A stretch of 64,000 nucleotides of DNA, taken from the NCBI GenBank assembly GCA_052168315.1, contig JBQLZO010000062.1, forward strand, positions 83,806 through 147,805, given 5' to 3'. Every line of letters begins with the position of its first letter. Within the stretch, counting starts at the first letter, position 1. The notes beneath the pieces are model-generated. The model had not been told where the DNA came from. It searched no databases and saw only the letters and a program-made list of their open reading frames with translations. Made by a program: the position numbers and the translations under genes. The stretch comes from JBQLZO01 sp052168315 (lineage in GTDB: Bacteria; Planctomycetota; Phycisphaerae; Phycisphaerales; UBA1924). Positions 26,725 through 35,624 of this stretch are shown here, piece by piece.

Positions 26725-27234
26725 TCACGCCGCCGTCGGCGCCATCCGCTCGCTCAGCTTCCGAAGACCGCGGTACTTCCAGTTCGTCACCGCGGACATC
26801 GAAGCGCCCAGCGCCTCGGCCGTCTCACGCAGCGAAAGGCCCTGCAGCACCGTCAGACGCACCGCCGCCTCCTCGTTCGGGCTCAGCGCCGCCAGGCGGA
26901 TCTCCTCCGCGTCGTACATGGGCACGCGCATCTGAGGACCGAGCTTCGATTCCATCATCGAGGCCGCCCGCGGGGATTCCTTGCCCAGATACTTCTGAAA
27001 CCGAGACGCGGTCCGTCCCTGCCCCCGGATCCGGTTGTGCGCGATCTTGATCAGGTACGAAACCCGGATCTCTCGCGTCCGCAGGTCCGGCATCGTCAAT
27101 AACTTGACGAACACATCCTGCGTCACATCCTCCGCGGTCGCCGCGTCGGTAAGTTGTTTGGCGAAGGCGTACACGCGATCGTAAAAGCGCTCCATGAGCG
27201 CATCGACAACCGCCCGGTCCGATGCTGTGGCCAT
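26725..27234 (-). CDS. ECF-type RNA polymerase sigma factor
   Basis: A protein of 169 residues. The ATG at 27234 has GGGAG 8 nt upstream; an in-frame ATG at 27285 would add 17 residues with no ribosome-binding site. Region 2: RFYDRVYAFAKQLTDAATAEDVTQDVFVKLL with the core-binding AEDVTQDVF. Region 4: EAAVRLTVLQGLSLRETAEALGASMSAVTNWKYRGLRKL, a recognizable HTH with the usual RETAEALG. There is no adjacent anti-sigma gene. It converges with the Fur-like gene. Confidence 0.88.
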   Translation of the reverse strand: MATASDRAVVDALMERFYDRVYAFAKQLTDAATAEDVTQDVFVKLLTMPDLRTREIRVSYLIKIAHNRIRGQGRTASRFQKYLGKESPRAASMMESKLGPQMRVPMYDAEEIRLAALSPNEEAAVRLTVLQGLSLRETAEALGASMSAVTNWKYRGLRKLSERMAPTAA

Positions 27235-27631
27235 TCCATGCTCCCAAGCGTCAAGGGTTGGGACAACTGACTTCGGCGTGGCCATCCTGACCACGCCCCA
27301 CCAGCAACAAAGATACCCCCGGATTTCCGGACCGCGCCGAAACTCGGACCTTGCCCTGCAAAAACGCCGCACGAAAACATCCCTTTTCGCATCCCCCAAA
27401 TCCGTCCCGACGCAACCACGACATCTTGCGCCTACACCCCGAACCAACCACAACGCTCGTCCCACAACCGGGCCGAGCCGCCATCGCCAATCGCCACTTC
27501 TTCACAACTGAATCTGGATAACCTGTGAAGTGGGCGTGGTCACCATGGCGCGCCTCCGCCAACTCCCGCAACAAACCAAGCGCAACCCCGCGCGCCAAAC
27601 CCGCGCGCTGCAGCCGGACCCACCACCCGAA
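27235..27631. other. 397-bp region upstream of the ECF sigma gene
   Basis: It lies between two minus-strand genes and should hold the sigma promoter. It contains an imperfect inverted repeat, CCAC-TTC-TTCACA at 27494-27506 paired with TGTGAAGTGG at 27524-27533, with a 17-nt spacer, and short A/T-rich tracts near 27300-27400. No coding frame has a credible start. Confidence 0.45.
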
Positions 27632-28615
27632 TCACACCCCGAGCCGCTCACGCAGCAACGCCTGCGAATCCGCGAACGCGATCCGCATAAGCAGCCGTCG
27701 CCGAAACCGAGGCGTGCTCCGGGGGCCCTCGAACCGCCGAGCCACCCGCACCGGGACCCAACCGCACGCCCCCCCGCCCATCCCCGCTTCGAACCCCACC
27801 TCCGAACCCCTCGCATCGCGCCCGGCCATCCCCTCATCATCCCACACCGCCGCCGATTCGCCGATCCGCCCCATCACCGTCGACCACCGCGATCGCACCA
27901 CCCACCCCGGGCACTCGAGCAAGCCCCACCCGCACGGCACCTCAGTCGCCCGCAACAACCCCGCCGGGCTCAGCACATACAGATGATCCGCCAGCCGGTA
28001 CCGCGCCATCCGGCTGAACTTCGTCCCGCCGTGGATCTGCGCATCGAGCCGATCCAGCCGCCCCACCACCCGCCGATGATCTCGACCGATCACCCCGCTC
28101 ACCCGCCCCGCCAGCGCCCCCGGAAACAGGTGCCCCTCGCCCTGGCCGCCCAGCGTGGGATCCCGGCGGAGCGCCTCCAGCTCCATCGCCACCCGCTCAC
28201 CCTCCAGGCGTGAACGCAGGGCGGTCAGCCGATCCAGGTCGCCCCGCTCGCGCAGGAAATCACCCCGAGCCTGTTTGCACTCCACGATCACCGTCGTCGG
28301 ACGCAGCCGCCCCAGCTTCCCCGAACGCCGCGCCCCGCTGCCCATTTCCGCCGCCCTGTCTCCAGCCCCATCCGCTTCCTCAGCGCCGCCCGCGCCTCCG
28401 AACAACCCTCCCTCGCCATGCCCCACGCGCGCCGACACCAGCCGCCGCATCGCCGCCTCACCATCGCGCCCGCCATCCCGCCGCCCGAACCCCGCCACAT
28501 CCACCACATGCCGCCCGATCGGGCAACGCACCTCCATCCCGATAGCCGAGAACCCCCGCGCGCCCAGGTACAGGCACGCCAGCCGCTTCAGGTTCGCATG
28601 CGCGGTCGACTCCAT
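27632..28615 (-). CDS. PD-(D/E)XK-like nuclease-fold protein (MmcB-related)
   Basis: A protein of 327 residues. Residues 1-40 (HANLKRLACLYLGARGF, RCPIGRHVVDVAGF) and TTVIVECKQARGDFLRER (about 108-125) together supply the D...ExK pattern of the PD-(D/E)XK fold. RYRLADHLYVLSPAGLL then matches the end of MmcB-type domains, in which the protein aids repair in Caulobacter. Two Gly/Arg-rich insertions (about 45-100 and 150-195) and a basic tail make it twice the length of MmcB. Function in repair is inference from fold motifs; no partner gene is adjacent. Confidence 0.6.
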   Translation of the reverse strand: MESTAHANLKRLACLYLGARGFSAIGMEVRCPIGRHVVDVAGFGRRDGGRDGEAAMRRLVSARVGHGEGGLFGGAGGAEEADGAGDRAAEMGSGARRSGKLGRLRPTTVIVECKQARGDFLRERGDLDRLTALRSRLEGERVAMELEALRRDPTLGGQGEGHLFPGALAGRVSGVIGRDHRRVVGRLDRLDAQIHGGTKFSRMARYRLADHLYVLSPAGLLRATEVPCGWGLLECPGWVVRSRWSTVMGRIGESAAVWDDEGMAGRDARGSEVGFEAGMGGGACGWVPVRVARRFEGPRSTPRFRRRLLMRIAFADSQALLRERLGV

Positions 28616-28666
28616 CCCCCCAGTCTAGATCCGATTCGAACACATCCCAAACACACCTCCACGGCC

Positions 28667-30700
28667 TCACCGCTCCGGTTCCTCCTCCGTCCATGAGCTG
28701 ATCCGCATCCGCCCCGACCGCCGCCCCGTCCCCGCCGCCGACAGGTCCACCATCTGGTCGACCATCGTTGCGCCCATCACCACCCGCGAGCGCGATGGCA
28801 CCACCGTCTCCGATCGCGCCATCCGACCGTCCGGCGTCACCAGCTCCACCCGGTACGACGCCGCCGGATCCACACCACCGAAGTGCGCCCGCATCGGCTC
28901 GATCCCCGCGAACCCCATCGCGTTGCCCACGATCCGCTGCCCCACCAGCGCCCCCGTCGCATCGAACACCCGGATCGTCGATCCCGGCACATCCGTGTGC
29001 ACCAGCAGGTACCGATCGTTCTTGTCCAGGTTCTCGTACAGCAGCGCGGTCATCGACTCGTTTGTGATCGCGATGTCCAGCGCCCCATCGTTGTCAAAGT
29101 CCACCCACACGCAGTGGTGCGCCTTGCCGGAGGTCGTGCAGTTCGCCACCGCATCGTCGACCCGCTCGAAGGTCCCATCGCCCAGGTTCCGGAACAGCGC
29201 CGCCGGCTCCCCGATCGCCGCCACATACAAGTCGATGAGCCCGTCGTTGTCGAAATCACCCCACGCCGCCGACCTCTGCGCCGCCGGGTACGACACGCCC
29301 GCGCTGGCCGTCACATCCTCGAACCGACCCTCCACATTCCGGAACAACAGCCCGGGCATCCCCGCCCGCGCATCGGGCACGAACACATCGAACCACCCAT
29401 CGTTGTCGTAATCACCCCACGCCGCGCCGATCTTCCGATCGTTGTGCGTGTCGTACTTGATCCCGCGATCGTTCCGCCGCCACATCCCGTTCCCATCCGA
29501 CAGGATCAGCAGCCCCGTCGACAGGTTGTACAGCGCATCGAGCACCCCATCGCCGTTCGCATCCGCGCCCGACACATAGTCGCCGTTCCCCGCATCGCCG
29601 AACCCGAAGTCCGAGCCCCGCCGCTCCTCCGGCAACTCGCCCGCCTCCGGCGACACCACCGCCGCCCAGTTCGCGGTGTTCCCCGACAGCGCCAGCACAT
29701 CCGGGCGACCGTCCAGATCCAAGTCCATCGCCATCACCGCCTCGCAGTTCCGCGCGCTCGGGATGATCGGCTCTTCCATCTCCACGAACCCGCCCGATCC
29801 ATCGTTGAGCAGCCCGTGCACCATGTCGTAGTCATGCGGCACGCCCGCGATGTCCAGCGCCCCATCGCCGTTCAGGTCCACCACCACGCCCTGCCGGATC
29901 AGCGTCTGACCATCGGCCCGCACGCCCACCCGGTCGAATCGCGCCCCGCCCACATTCCGCACCACGCACGAGCCTCGATCGCCCGTGACAAAGCAATCCA
30001 GATACCCATCGCCATCGAAGTCCGCCCAGTGCATCCCCGACCCGCGATCCATCAGCGTCGTCCAACTCACACCGAACCCCAGCCCGCGCCCCACCTCGCG
30101 GAAGATCGGGCGGTGCGCCGCCGCATCCGCGATCCCCAGCACCCGCACCCGGTCCAGGCACCATGACTCATCATCCAACCGCTGCAGGTTCCGCCCGCGG
30201 AACCCGATCACCACCTCTTCTCCCAACGGTGTGAACTCGATGAACACATTCCGATAGACATCATCCTTGTACCGCGTCGTCCCGCCGATCTCCTTCTCCC
30301 AGACCACGGGCCACTCCCCATACGACTGCGTCGACCACACACCGAAGGTCTCTTCCAGCACCACCTGCCCATCGACCATCACCATGAAGTAGTCCGGTCC
30401 CCAACGCGTGTTGTCACCATCCCACGAGTCGATGCAGTAAAGATCGAACACCAGCGCCAGCCGCTCGCCGGGCGTCACGCCCAGCGTCAGCTCCACCGTG
30501 TTGTTCGTGTGCCGTCCCAGCACCCGCTTCCCGTCGTTCAGGACAAACGACGCATCGTCGGACCACTCGTTCCCCACGCCGGATGCGAAATCGCTCTCGT
30601 ACGGGACCTCAGACGCCCACACCATCCCGGCGCACGCGCACACACCCATCGTCCACGCCGCGCCACGCCATCCGTTCCCAATTCGATCCGCACGCATCAT
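28667..30700 (-). CDS. Secreted FG-GAP/VCBS repeat protein
   Basis: A protein of 677 residues. Of the clustered MLMM starts the ATG at 30700 is best spaced (6 nt) from GGGAG. A signal peptide ends near VWAS. Residues about 25-190 form a beta-sandwich-like N-domain (YFMVMVDGQVVLEETFG). Several FG-GAP blades follow, each with a calcium loop: HWADFDGDGYLDCF, VVDLNGDGALDIA, AWGDYDNDGWFDVF, AWGDFDNDGLIDLY and VWVDFDNDGALDIA. This is the beta-propeller of integrin-alpha type, typical of large surface or secreted planctomycete proteins. Ligand unknown. Confidence 0.85.
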   Translation of the reverse strand: MMRADRIGNGWRGAAWTMGVCACAGMVWASEVPYESDFASGVGNEWSDDASFVLNDGKRVLGRHTNNTVELTLGVTPGERLALVFDLYCIDSWDGDNTRWGPDYFMVMVDGQVVLEETFGVWSTQSYGEWPVVWEKEIGGTTRYKDDVYRNVFIEFTPLGEEVVIGFRGRNLQRLDDESWCLDRVRVLGIADAAAHRPIFREVGRGLGFGVSWTTLMDRGSGMHWADFDGDGYLDCFVTGDRGSCVVRNVGGARFDRVGVRADGQTLIRQGVVVDLNGDGALDIAGVPHDYDMVHGLLNDGSGGFVEMEEPIIPSARNCEAVMAMDLDLDGRPDVLALSGNTANWAAVVSPEAGELPEERRGSDFGFGDAGNGDYVSGADANGDGVLDALYNLSTGLLILSDGNGMWRRNDRGIKYDTHNDRKIGAAWGDYDNDGWFDVFVPDARAGMPGLLFRNVEGRFEDVTASAGVSYPAAQRSAAWGDFDNDGLIDLYVAAIGEPAALFRNLGDGTFERVDDAVANCTTSGKAHHCVWVDFDNDGALDIAITNESMTALLYENLDKNDRYLLVHTDVPGSTIRVFDATGALVGQRIVGNAMGFAGIEPMRAHFGGVDPAASYRVELVTPDGRMARSETVVPSRSRVVMGATMVDQMVDLSAAGTGRRSGRMRISSWTEEEPER

Positions 30701-30957
30701 CAGCATCTCCCGATCCCGCCGCACACCGGACCCCGACGGCCTCGGATCGACCGAATCCCGCGCACCCGCGCCGACACACCGGAACCACCCGCTCGCGCGC
30801 ACGACCGGGCATCCGGGCACAACGCACATCCCTCCCGAACCGCGCCTCCGAAGCGCTCCGATAGCCGCGCGCGCCGCGCACCACCCACCCACAACAGGGA
30901 GCCGCCGATCGCCCCACCGGAGCCGCCCGAATCGGCCGATCTACCATCTCCAACACC

Positions 30958-31974
30958 ATGCGCGCGCTGCTCAGCCCATACGAACTCGACCCATGGTCCC
31001 CCGCCGCCGCGGCCGCGCTGTCCATCTTCGACGACACCACCACCATCCGACCCCTCCCACCGCCCGAGACCCGCCAGCGCGAAGCCCCCGCGCTCGCCGC
31101 CCTGCTCGATCGCTGGCACTGGACCGCGCCGCTCTGGCAGCACCAGCTCCTCACCGCGCTCGACGACCACGACCAGCCCACCATCGCCCACGCCCAGCGC
31201 ATCGCCCGAGCCTTCCAGGATGACCCGCGCATGGCCCCCATCCAACGCCTCACCGCCCGCGGATGGAACAGGCACGCCGACGACGAAACACAAGCCTGCG
31301 AAGCGCTCTGCCGCAGCCTCCTCGCCCTCGACGCCGACCCCGCCTTCGAACTCCCCATCGCCGCCGCCGTCGATGCGCTGGCCATCCGCTCAGGCGCCAT
31401 CATCTGCCGAGCCCGCGGCGGAGGCATGATCGATGCGCTCGAACGACGCGCTGCGCCCACCCAGCTCGCACGCTTCGCGATCCCCACGCTCCTCGGCGCC
31501 GAGGGGCAGCAGATCCTCGACGCCCGCGCCCGCCTCGAGCCCCAGCGCGACCAACTCGCCCGCGCCATCAACAACCTCACCAGCGCCGGCGCGCCCACGC
31601 CCACCGCCATCGCGCGCCTCCACACCGCCGCCGACCGCTACACCGCCGCCTTCGACGAGGCCTACCACCACATCCCCGCCATCTCATCGCAGCACCACAC
31701 CGCCGATCAGGCTCGCCGCTCCTTCATCGTCATCACCATCGCGCGCACCACACCAGACCCCACCCTCGCCGCCGCCGCACGCCTCGCCTCCATCGTCGGC
31801 GGGCGAAGCCACGACCGCCGGCTCGCCACCGCCGCCACCACGCCACACGCCGACCCCGAGCCATCTCTCAACGCCATCGTCGCAACCGACACCCCCGACG
31901 CACTCCACATCGCCACCATCAAACGCGTCGCCTGGCACCCCACCCCCCCCAGCGCCCCACCCGACACACCCTGA
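30958..31974 (+). CDS. Hypothetical protein, alpha-helical
   Basis: A protein of 338 residues that I do not recognise. No signal peptide or membrane helix is visible. The sequence is rich in Ala, Arg and Asp and looks mostly helical (for example LLDRWHWTAPLWQHQLLTALDD and AARLASIVGGRSHDRRLA). Low-complexity Pro-rich residues end it. The start is the only ATG before the compositionally normal part. It is divergent from the FG-GAP gene with 257 nt between, and 203 nt precede the carboxypeptidase gene, so it is probably transcribed alone. Confidence 0.6.
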   Translation: MRALLSPYELDPWSPAAAAALSIFDDTTTIRPLPPPETRQREAPALAALLDRWHWTAPLWQHQLLTALDDHDQPTIAHAQRIARAFQDDPRMAPIQRLTARGWNRHADDETQACEALCRSLLALDADPAFELPIAAAVDALAIRSGAIICRARGGGMIDALERRAAPTQLARFAIPTLLGAEGQQILDARARLEPQRDQLARAINNLTSAGAPTPTAIARLHTAADRYTAAFDEAYHHIPAISSQHHTADQARRSFIVITIARTTPDPTLAAAARLASIVGGRSHDRRLATAATTPHADPEPSLNAIVATDTPDALHIATIKRVAWHPTPPSAPPDTP

Positions 31975-32177
31975 TCGCCCGATCCCCCACACCACGCGCA
32001 CCTCCCCAGCACAGCGCACCACCCCACCAACGCCCGCCACGCGCCCTTGGTCCCAAAAGTGGCATCGCCAATCCCGTCCACCGCGCGCCGCACCGCGCTG
32101 CCCGCCACGCAATCCGAGGTACGGTCGATGGGACACGCCCATCCCCGACCCCCCGCGCCGCGCCAGGAGCCATGACC

Positions 32178-34184
32178 ATGCGCCACCACACCAGCAACAC
32201 CATCACCATGCCAGCCCTTCACGCGCTGGCCACCGCCGCGCTGCTCGGGCTCGCGGCCCACCACGCGCCCGCCGCCGCGCACGCGGACCAGCCCGCGCCC
32301 CCCGACCAAACCCAGCCCCAACCCCAGCCGCAAGCCCAGCCGCAACCCGAAGCCCTCCCGCACCCCGCCCGCAAGCGCTACGACGACCACGCCATCGTCG
32401 CCATCAACGCCCGCACCCACCGCCAGCTCATGGCCGCCATGGCGCTCGGCGAGATGCTCAACTGCCGCCCGTCACGACACACCCCCATCGAACTGCTCAT
32501 CCCGCACGAGAGCCTCCCCGCGCTCGATGAGGCAGACCTCGACTACCGCATCATCATCGACAACGCCCAGAACCTCATCGACGCCGAGGACCAGCTCCGC
32601 AAGGAGGCCCGCCGCCTCGCCGAGCAGCAGGCCCAGGCCGCCGATGGCGGACCCGACAACGGCGTCGAACCCTTCTTCGCCGACTACCGCTCGCCCGACG
32701 AGATCAACACCTACATCAACGCCCTCGCGAACGACAACCCCGCGCTCGCCACCATCATCCCCGTCGGCCAATCGCTCCAGGGCCGCCCGATCAACGCGGT
32801 CCGACTCACCTCCGACCCCTCCGACACCACCCGACCCATCATCTTTATCCAGGGATGCCAGCACGCCCGCGAGTGGATCAGCCCCGCGTCCGTCCTCTGG
32901 GCCATCCAGAACCTCATCAACAACTACGGCACCGACCCCGAGATCACCCACCTCCTCGATGCGCTCGAGTGGCACTTCATCCCCGTCGTCAACCCCGACG
33001 GATACCAGCACAGCATCGATGTCGACCGCTTCTGGCGCAAGAACCGCAGGCCCAACTCCAACGGATCGTTCGGCGTCGACCTCAACCGCAACTGGAGCTA
33101 CGAGTGGGGGCTCTCCTCCGGATCCAGCGGCAACCCCAACTCTCCGGTCTATCGCGGCACAGCCCCCCTCTCCGAGCCCGAATCCAGCGCCGTCGCCCAA
33201 TACATCTGCGCCCTCAACGGCGGTTCCAGCCTCGAAGACTGCCCCCCCGGACGAGTCCTCGGCGCCCTCGATGTCCACTCCTACAGCCAGCTCATCCTCG
33301 GCCCATGGTCGTACTCCGAAACCGTCGCGCCCCCGCGCGAGGATGAACTCCGCATCATCCAGGATGACATGGAACAGGCCATCTCCTCCGCCAACGGCGT
33401 GCCGTACACCGCCGGACTCGGCATCGACCAGCTCCTCTACGAAGCCTCCGGCACCGCGCAGGATTGGAACTTCGGGCAGCACAACGCCGTCGCGTGGACC
33501 TACGAACTCCGCCCCGATTCACCGAACCCCGGCTTCGTCCTCCCGCCATCCGAGATCATCCCCACCTCCATCGAAGTCTTCGAAGGCTTCAAGGTCCTCG
33601 CCGCATACCTGCTCGAACACATCGTCTTCATCCTCGACCCCGCGCCCACCAACCTCCAGTTCGACAGCCCCGCGCCCATCCCCGTCAGCGCCATCCCCTT
33701 CAACCGCAACGAGATCGACGAGCCCACCCTCCAGTTCTTCTACCGCCCCGCCGGATCATCGCTCCCGTTCCAGAGCCTCCCCCTCCTCGGCGATGCCCCC
33801 GACTACACCGTGCAGCTCCCCGCGCTGACCTGCGGCAACGAGTACGAGTACTTCCTCCAGGGGCTCACCACCGAAGGAATCCTCGTCCAGCAGCCCGACG
33901 AGGCACTCAACACCGCCACCGGAGACCCACTCCCCACATTCCTCGCCGCCAACATCGCCCCGCCCTTCGGCGGCAACCCCGGCGGCCTGCTCCCCTGCCC
34001 CGAAGTCCCCTGCCCCGGCGATGCCAACAACGACGATCAGATCAACTCCGACGACCTCGCCATCCTCCTCAGCGCCTTCGGCCAATCCGTCGAACCCGGA
34101 ACCTCCGCCGACTTCGACAACGATGGCGACATCGACTCCGACGACCTGGCCATCCTCCTCAGCGCCTTCGGCATCCCCTGCTGA
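32178..34184 (+). CDS. Secreted M14 zinc carboxypeptidase with C-terminal dockerin repeats
   Basis: A protein of 668 residues. The ATG at 32178 is 8 nt after AGGAG; one at 32172 is only 2 nt away. Signal peptide about 1-38, a Pro/Gln linker, an N-terminal propeptide-like domain (70-150), then peptidase M14: QHAREWISP (zinc His and Glu, about 230), DRFWRKNRRP and DLNRNW (substrate Arg, about 301), LDVHSYSQLILGPW (third zinc His, about 365) and TYELRP (catalytic Glu, about 442). Residues about 615-668 are the same Cys-bounded double NSDDL repeat as in the protein at 859-1617, ending in Cys. It should release C-terminal residues from peptides outside the cell. Confidence 0.92.
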   Translation: MRHHTSNTITMPALHALATAALLGLAAHHAPAAAHADQPAPPDQTQPQPQPQAQPQPEALPHPARKRYDDHAIVAINARTHRQLMAAMALGEMLNCRPSRHTPIELLIPHESLPALDEADLDYRIIIDNAQNLIDAEDQLRKEARRLAEQQAQAADGGPDNGVEPFFADYRSPDEINTYINALANDNPALATIIPVGQSLQGRPINAVRLTSDPSDTTRPIIFIQGCQHAREWISPASVLWAIQNLINNYGTDPEITHLLDALEWHFIPVVNPDGYQHSIDVDRFWRKNRRPNSNGSFGVDLNRNWSYEWGLSSGSSGNPNSPVYRGTAPLSEPESSAVAQYICALNGGSSLEDCPPGRVLGALDVHSYSQLILGPWSYSETVAPPREDELRIIQDDMEQAISSANGVPYTAGLGIDQLLYEASGTAQDWNFGQHNAVAWTYELRPDSPNPGFVLPPSEIIPTSIEVFEGFKVLAAYLLEHIVFILDPAPTNLQFDSPAPIPVSAIPFNRNEIDEPTLQFFYRPAGSSLPFQSLPLLGDAPDYTVQLPALTCGNEYEYFLQGLTTEGILVQQPDEALNTATGDPLPTFLAANIAPPFGGNPGGLLPCPEVPCPGDANNDDQINSDDLAILLSAFGQSVEPGTSADFDNDGDIDSDDLAILLSAFGIPC

Positions 34185-34228
34185 CCCCCCCAATCCCAAA
34201 CAATCCCAACCCCATCACGAAAAGGAAC

Positions 34229-34260
34229 AAGGCCGATCGCTCCAACGCGATCGGCCTTTG
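34229..34260. terminator. Bidirectional terminator
   Basis: A perfect 12-bp stem (34229-34240 with 34247-34258) and 6-nt loop between two convergent genes, ending CCTTTG on plus and flanked by A-rich DNA on the other side, so it can serve both the carboxypeptidase and the cobalamin-fold gene. Confidence 0.75.
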
Positions 34261-34296
34261 CATTTCCATTCCATCATCGCTCGTCGACCACCACGC

Positions 34297-35034
34297 TCAC
34301 GCCGCCTGCGAAGCCGACTCCGAACCCGACCCGCCCGAACCCGAACGCACCAGCCGCTTCCGACCGACCGTCCGCTGCTCCGGCGTCGCGCGCTGCCCCG
34401 GCTTCTTCAGCATCGACTGCACCAGCTCCGCCGGGTCCTCGGCCCAAAGATCCGCGCCGATCTCCTCGGCCAGACCCTCGGCGCGATTGAACACACCGCC
34501 GCCCACCACCACCTGCGTCCCGCGGCACGCGCCGATCTCCTGGATGTCGTCGATCAGCGCCCGGATCTCCGGAAGATCGCACGCCGCCGAAGCGAACAGC
34601 AGCAGCGCCGAGGGCTTCCGCTCGTGCACCTGCGCCAGGATCTCATCACGCGCCACGCCCGAACCCGCGAACACCACGCTGAAACCGGAAGACTCGATCA
34701 GGTCCACCGCGATCTGAGCGGCGAGCTCATCCGCCTCCGTGTGACCGCACACCGCGAACACCGTCCGACCCAGCGAGGGCGAACGCGGAAGCCGCGCCGC
34801 CATCTGGTCGCACTGCGCACGAAGCAGACGCGTCGCGAAGTTGTACGACACCACCGACAACTGATCCTTCCGGAACAGCCCGTCGATCATCTCGTAGGTC
34901 GGCCAGAACAGGTCCGTCAGGATCGCCTCCGGCGAATGCCCCGCGTCCAGCGTGTCATCAACCACGCAACGCGTTCCCGGGCGGTCGCCGTTGATCAGCG
35001 CCTCGAACAGTCTCTCGATCAATGCATCAGTCAC
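34297..35034 (-). CDS. Cobalamin-binding-fold regulatory or sensor protein
   Basis: A protein of 245 residues with a GTG start (AAGGGA 8 nt upstream). Residues 1-90 are the helical B12-binding_2 cap (LFEALINGDRPGTRCVVDDTLDAG, LFWPTYEMIDGLFRKDQLSVVSYNFATRLL). Residues 95-210 are the Rossmann B12-binding half: TVFAVCGHTEADELAAQIAVDLIESSGFSVVFAG and TQVVVGGGVF. In the classical DxHxxG loop the His is kept, but Asp and Gly are replaced (CGHTEA). The protein has no catalytic partner domain or DNA-binding domain, so it is probably a cobalamin or light sensor or a methyl-carrier relic. A basic Ser/Gly tail follows. Confidence 0.75.
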   Translation of the reverse strand: MTDALIERLFEALINGDRPGTRCVVDDTLDAGHSPEAILTDLFWPTYEMIDGLFRKDQLSVVSYNFATRLLRAQCDQMAARLPRSPSLGRTVFAVCGHTEADELAAQIAVDLIESSGFSVVFAGSGVARDEILAQVHERKPSALLLFASAACDLPEIRALIDDIQEIGACRGTQVVVGGGVFNRAEGLAEEIGADLWAEDPAELVQSMLKKPGQRATPEQRTVGRKRLVRSGSGGSGSESASQAA

Positions 35035-35624
35035 TGGGGGAGTCCCTTGCCGCTGGGCACCCTGGGCCGCTCCGCACGCCAACCGGGTCGATCAATCTGC
35101 TCGCGACGCTCCGCGACGCGGGTCCGTTCCATTCCGGACCGATCACATCGACCAACACCGTTCATCCGCCACAACATTCGAGCCCGCCCCCCGCTCCCGC
35201 ACCCCCAAACCGGAACGGCGCGGGAGCGCCATCCCCCGATCGCAGACCAAACAAACCGCCAACCGCACCCGCAATCACCCGCTCCGATCTCGCACCAAGC
35301 CCCCACCACGACCACACCACGCAACACGAGCCCACCCCCGCGCATCGCGTCCCCCCCGTTCCGGGGGATCCGCCGACCCCCATCAGCCCCTCAACGACAC
35401 CCTCATCAACCCCCCGGACATCACCGCCCCGGACATCACCGCCCACCCGCCCCTCATCGACGGAAACGAAGAACGCACGCGGGCCGGCCGCGTGCGTTCC
35501 TGGTGGGGGCGTGGTGGGGCCGGAGGGCCGTCGTGTTTCTCTCTCCGGAACTCTGCAAGGGCCAGGAACCGGTCCCAACACGCCAAGTCAGCCTTCGCTT
35601 CGATCCAACACCCCCCTTTCCCCG
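35035..35624. other. 590-bp intergenic region with no gene
   Basis: Upstream of the cobalamin-fold gene and downstream of the PEP-CTERM gene, both minus. It holds the terminator hairpin at 35471-35499 and a 15-bp tandem duplication (CCCCGGACATCACCG, 35413-35442). Open frames here are Pro/Arg-rich shadows. Confidence 0.5.
35471..35499 (-). terminator. Terminator of the PEP-CTERM-like gene
   Basis: A perfect 12-bp stem (35471-35482 with 35488-35499), 5-nt loop; on the minus strand it is followed by TTCGTTTCCG. It lies 126 nt beyond the stop of the minus-strand gene. Confidence 0.65.

Noticed and set aside
35035..35624. Several 100-500 codon frames crossing the intergenic region
   Set aside because: All are Pro/Arg/Thr-rich shadows that continue into antisense of the neighbouring genes.
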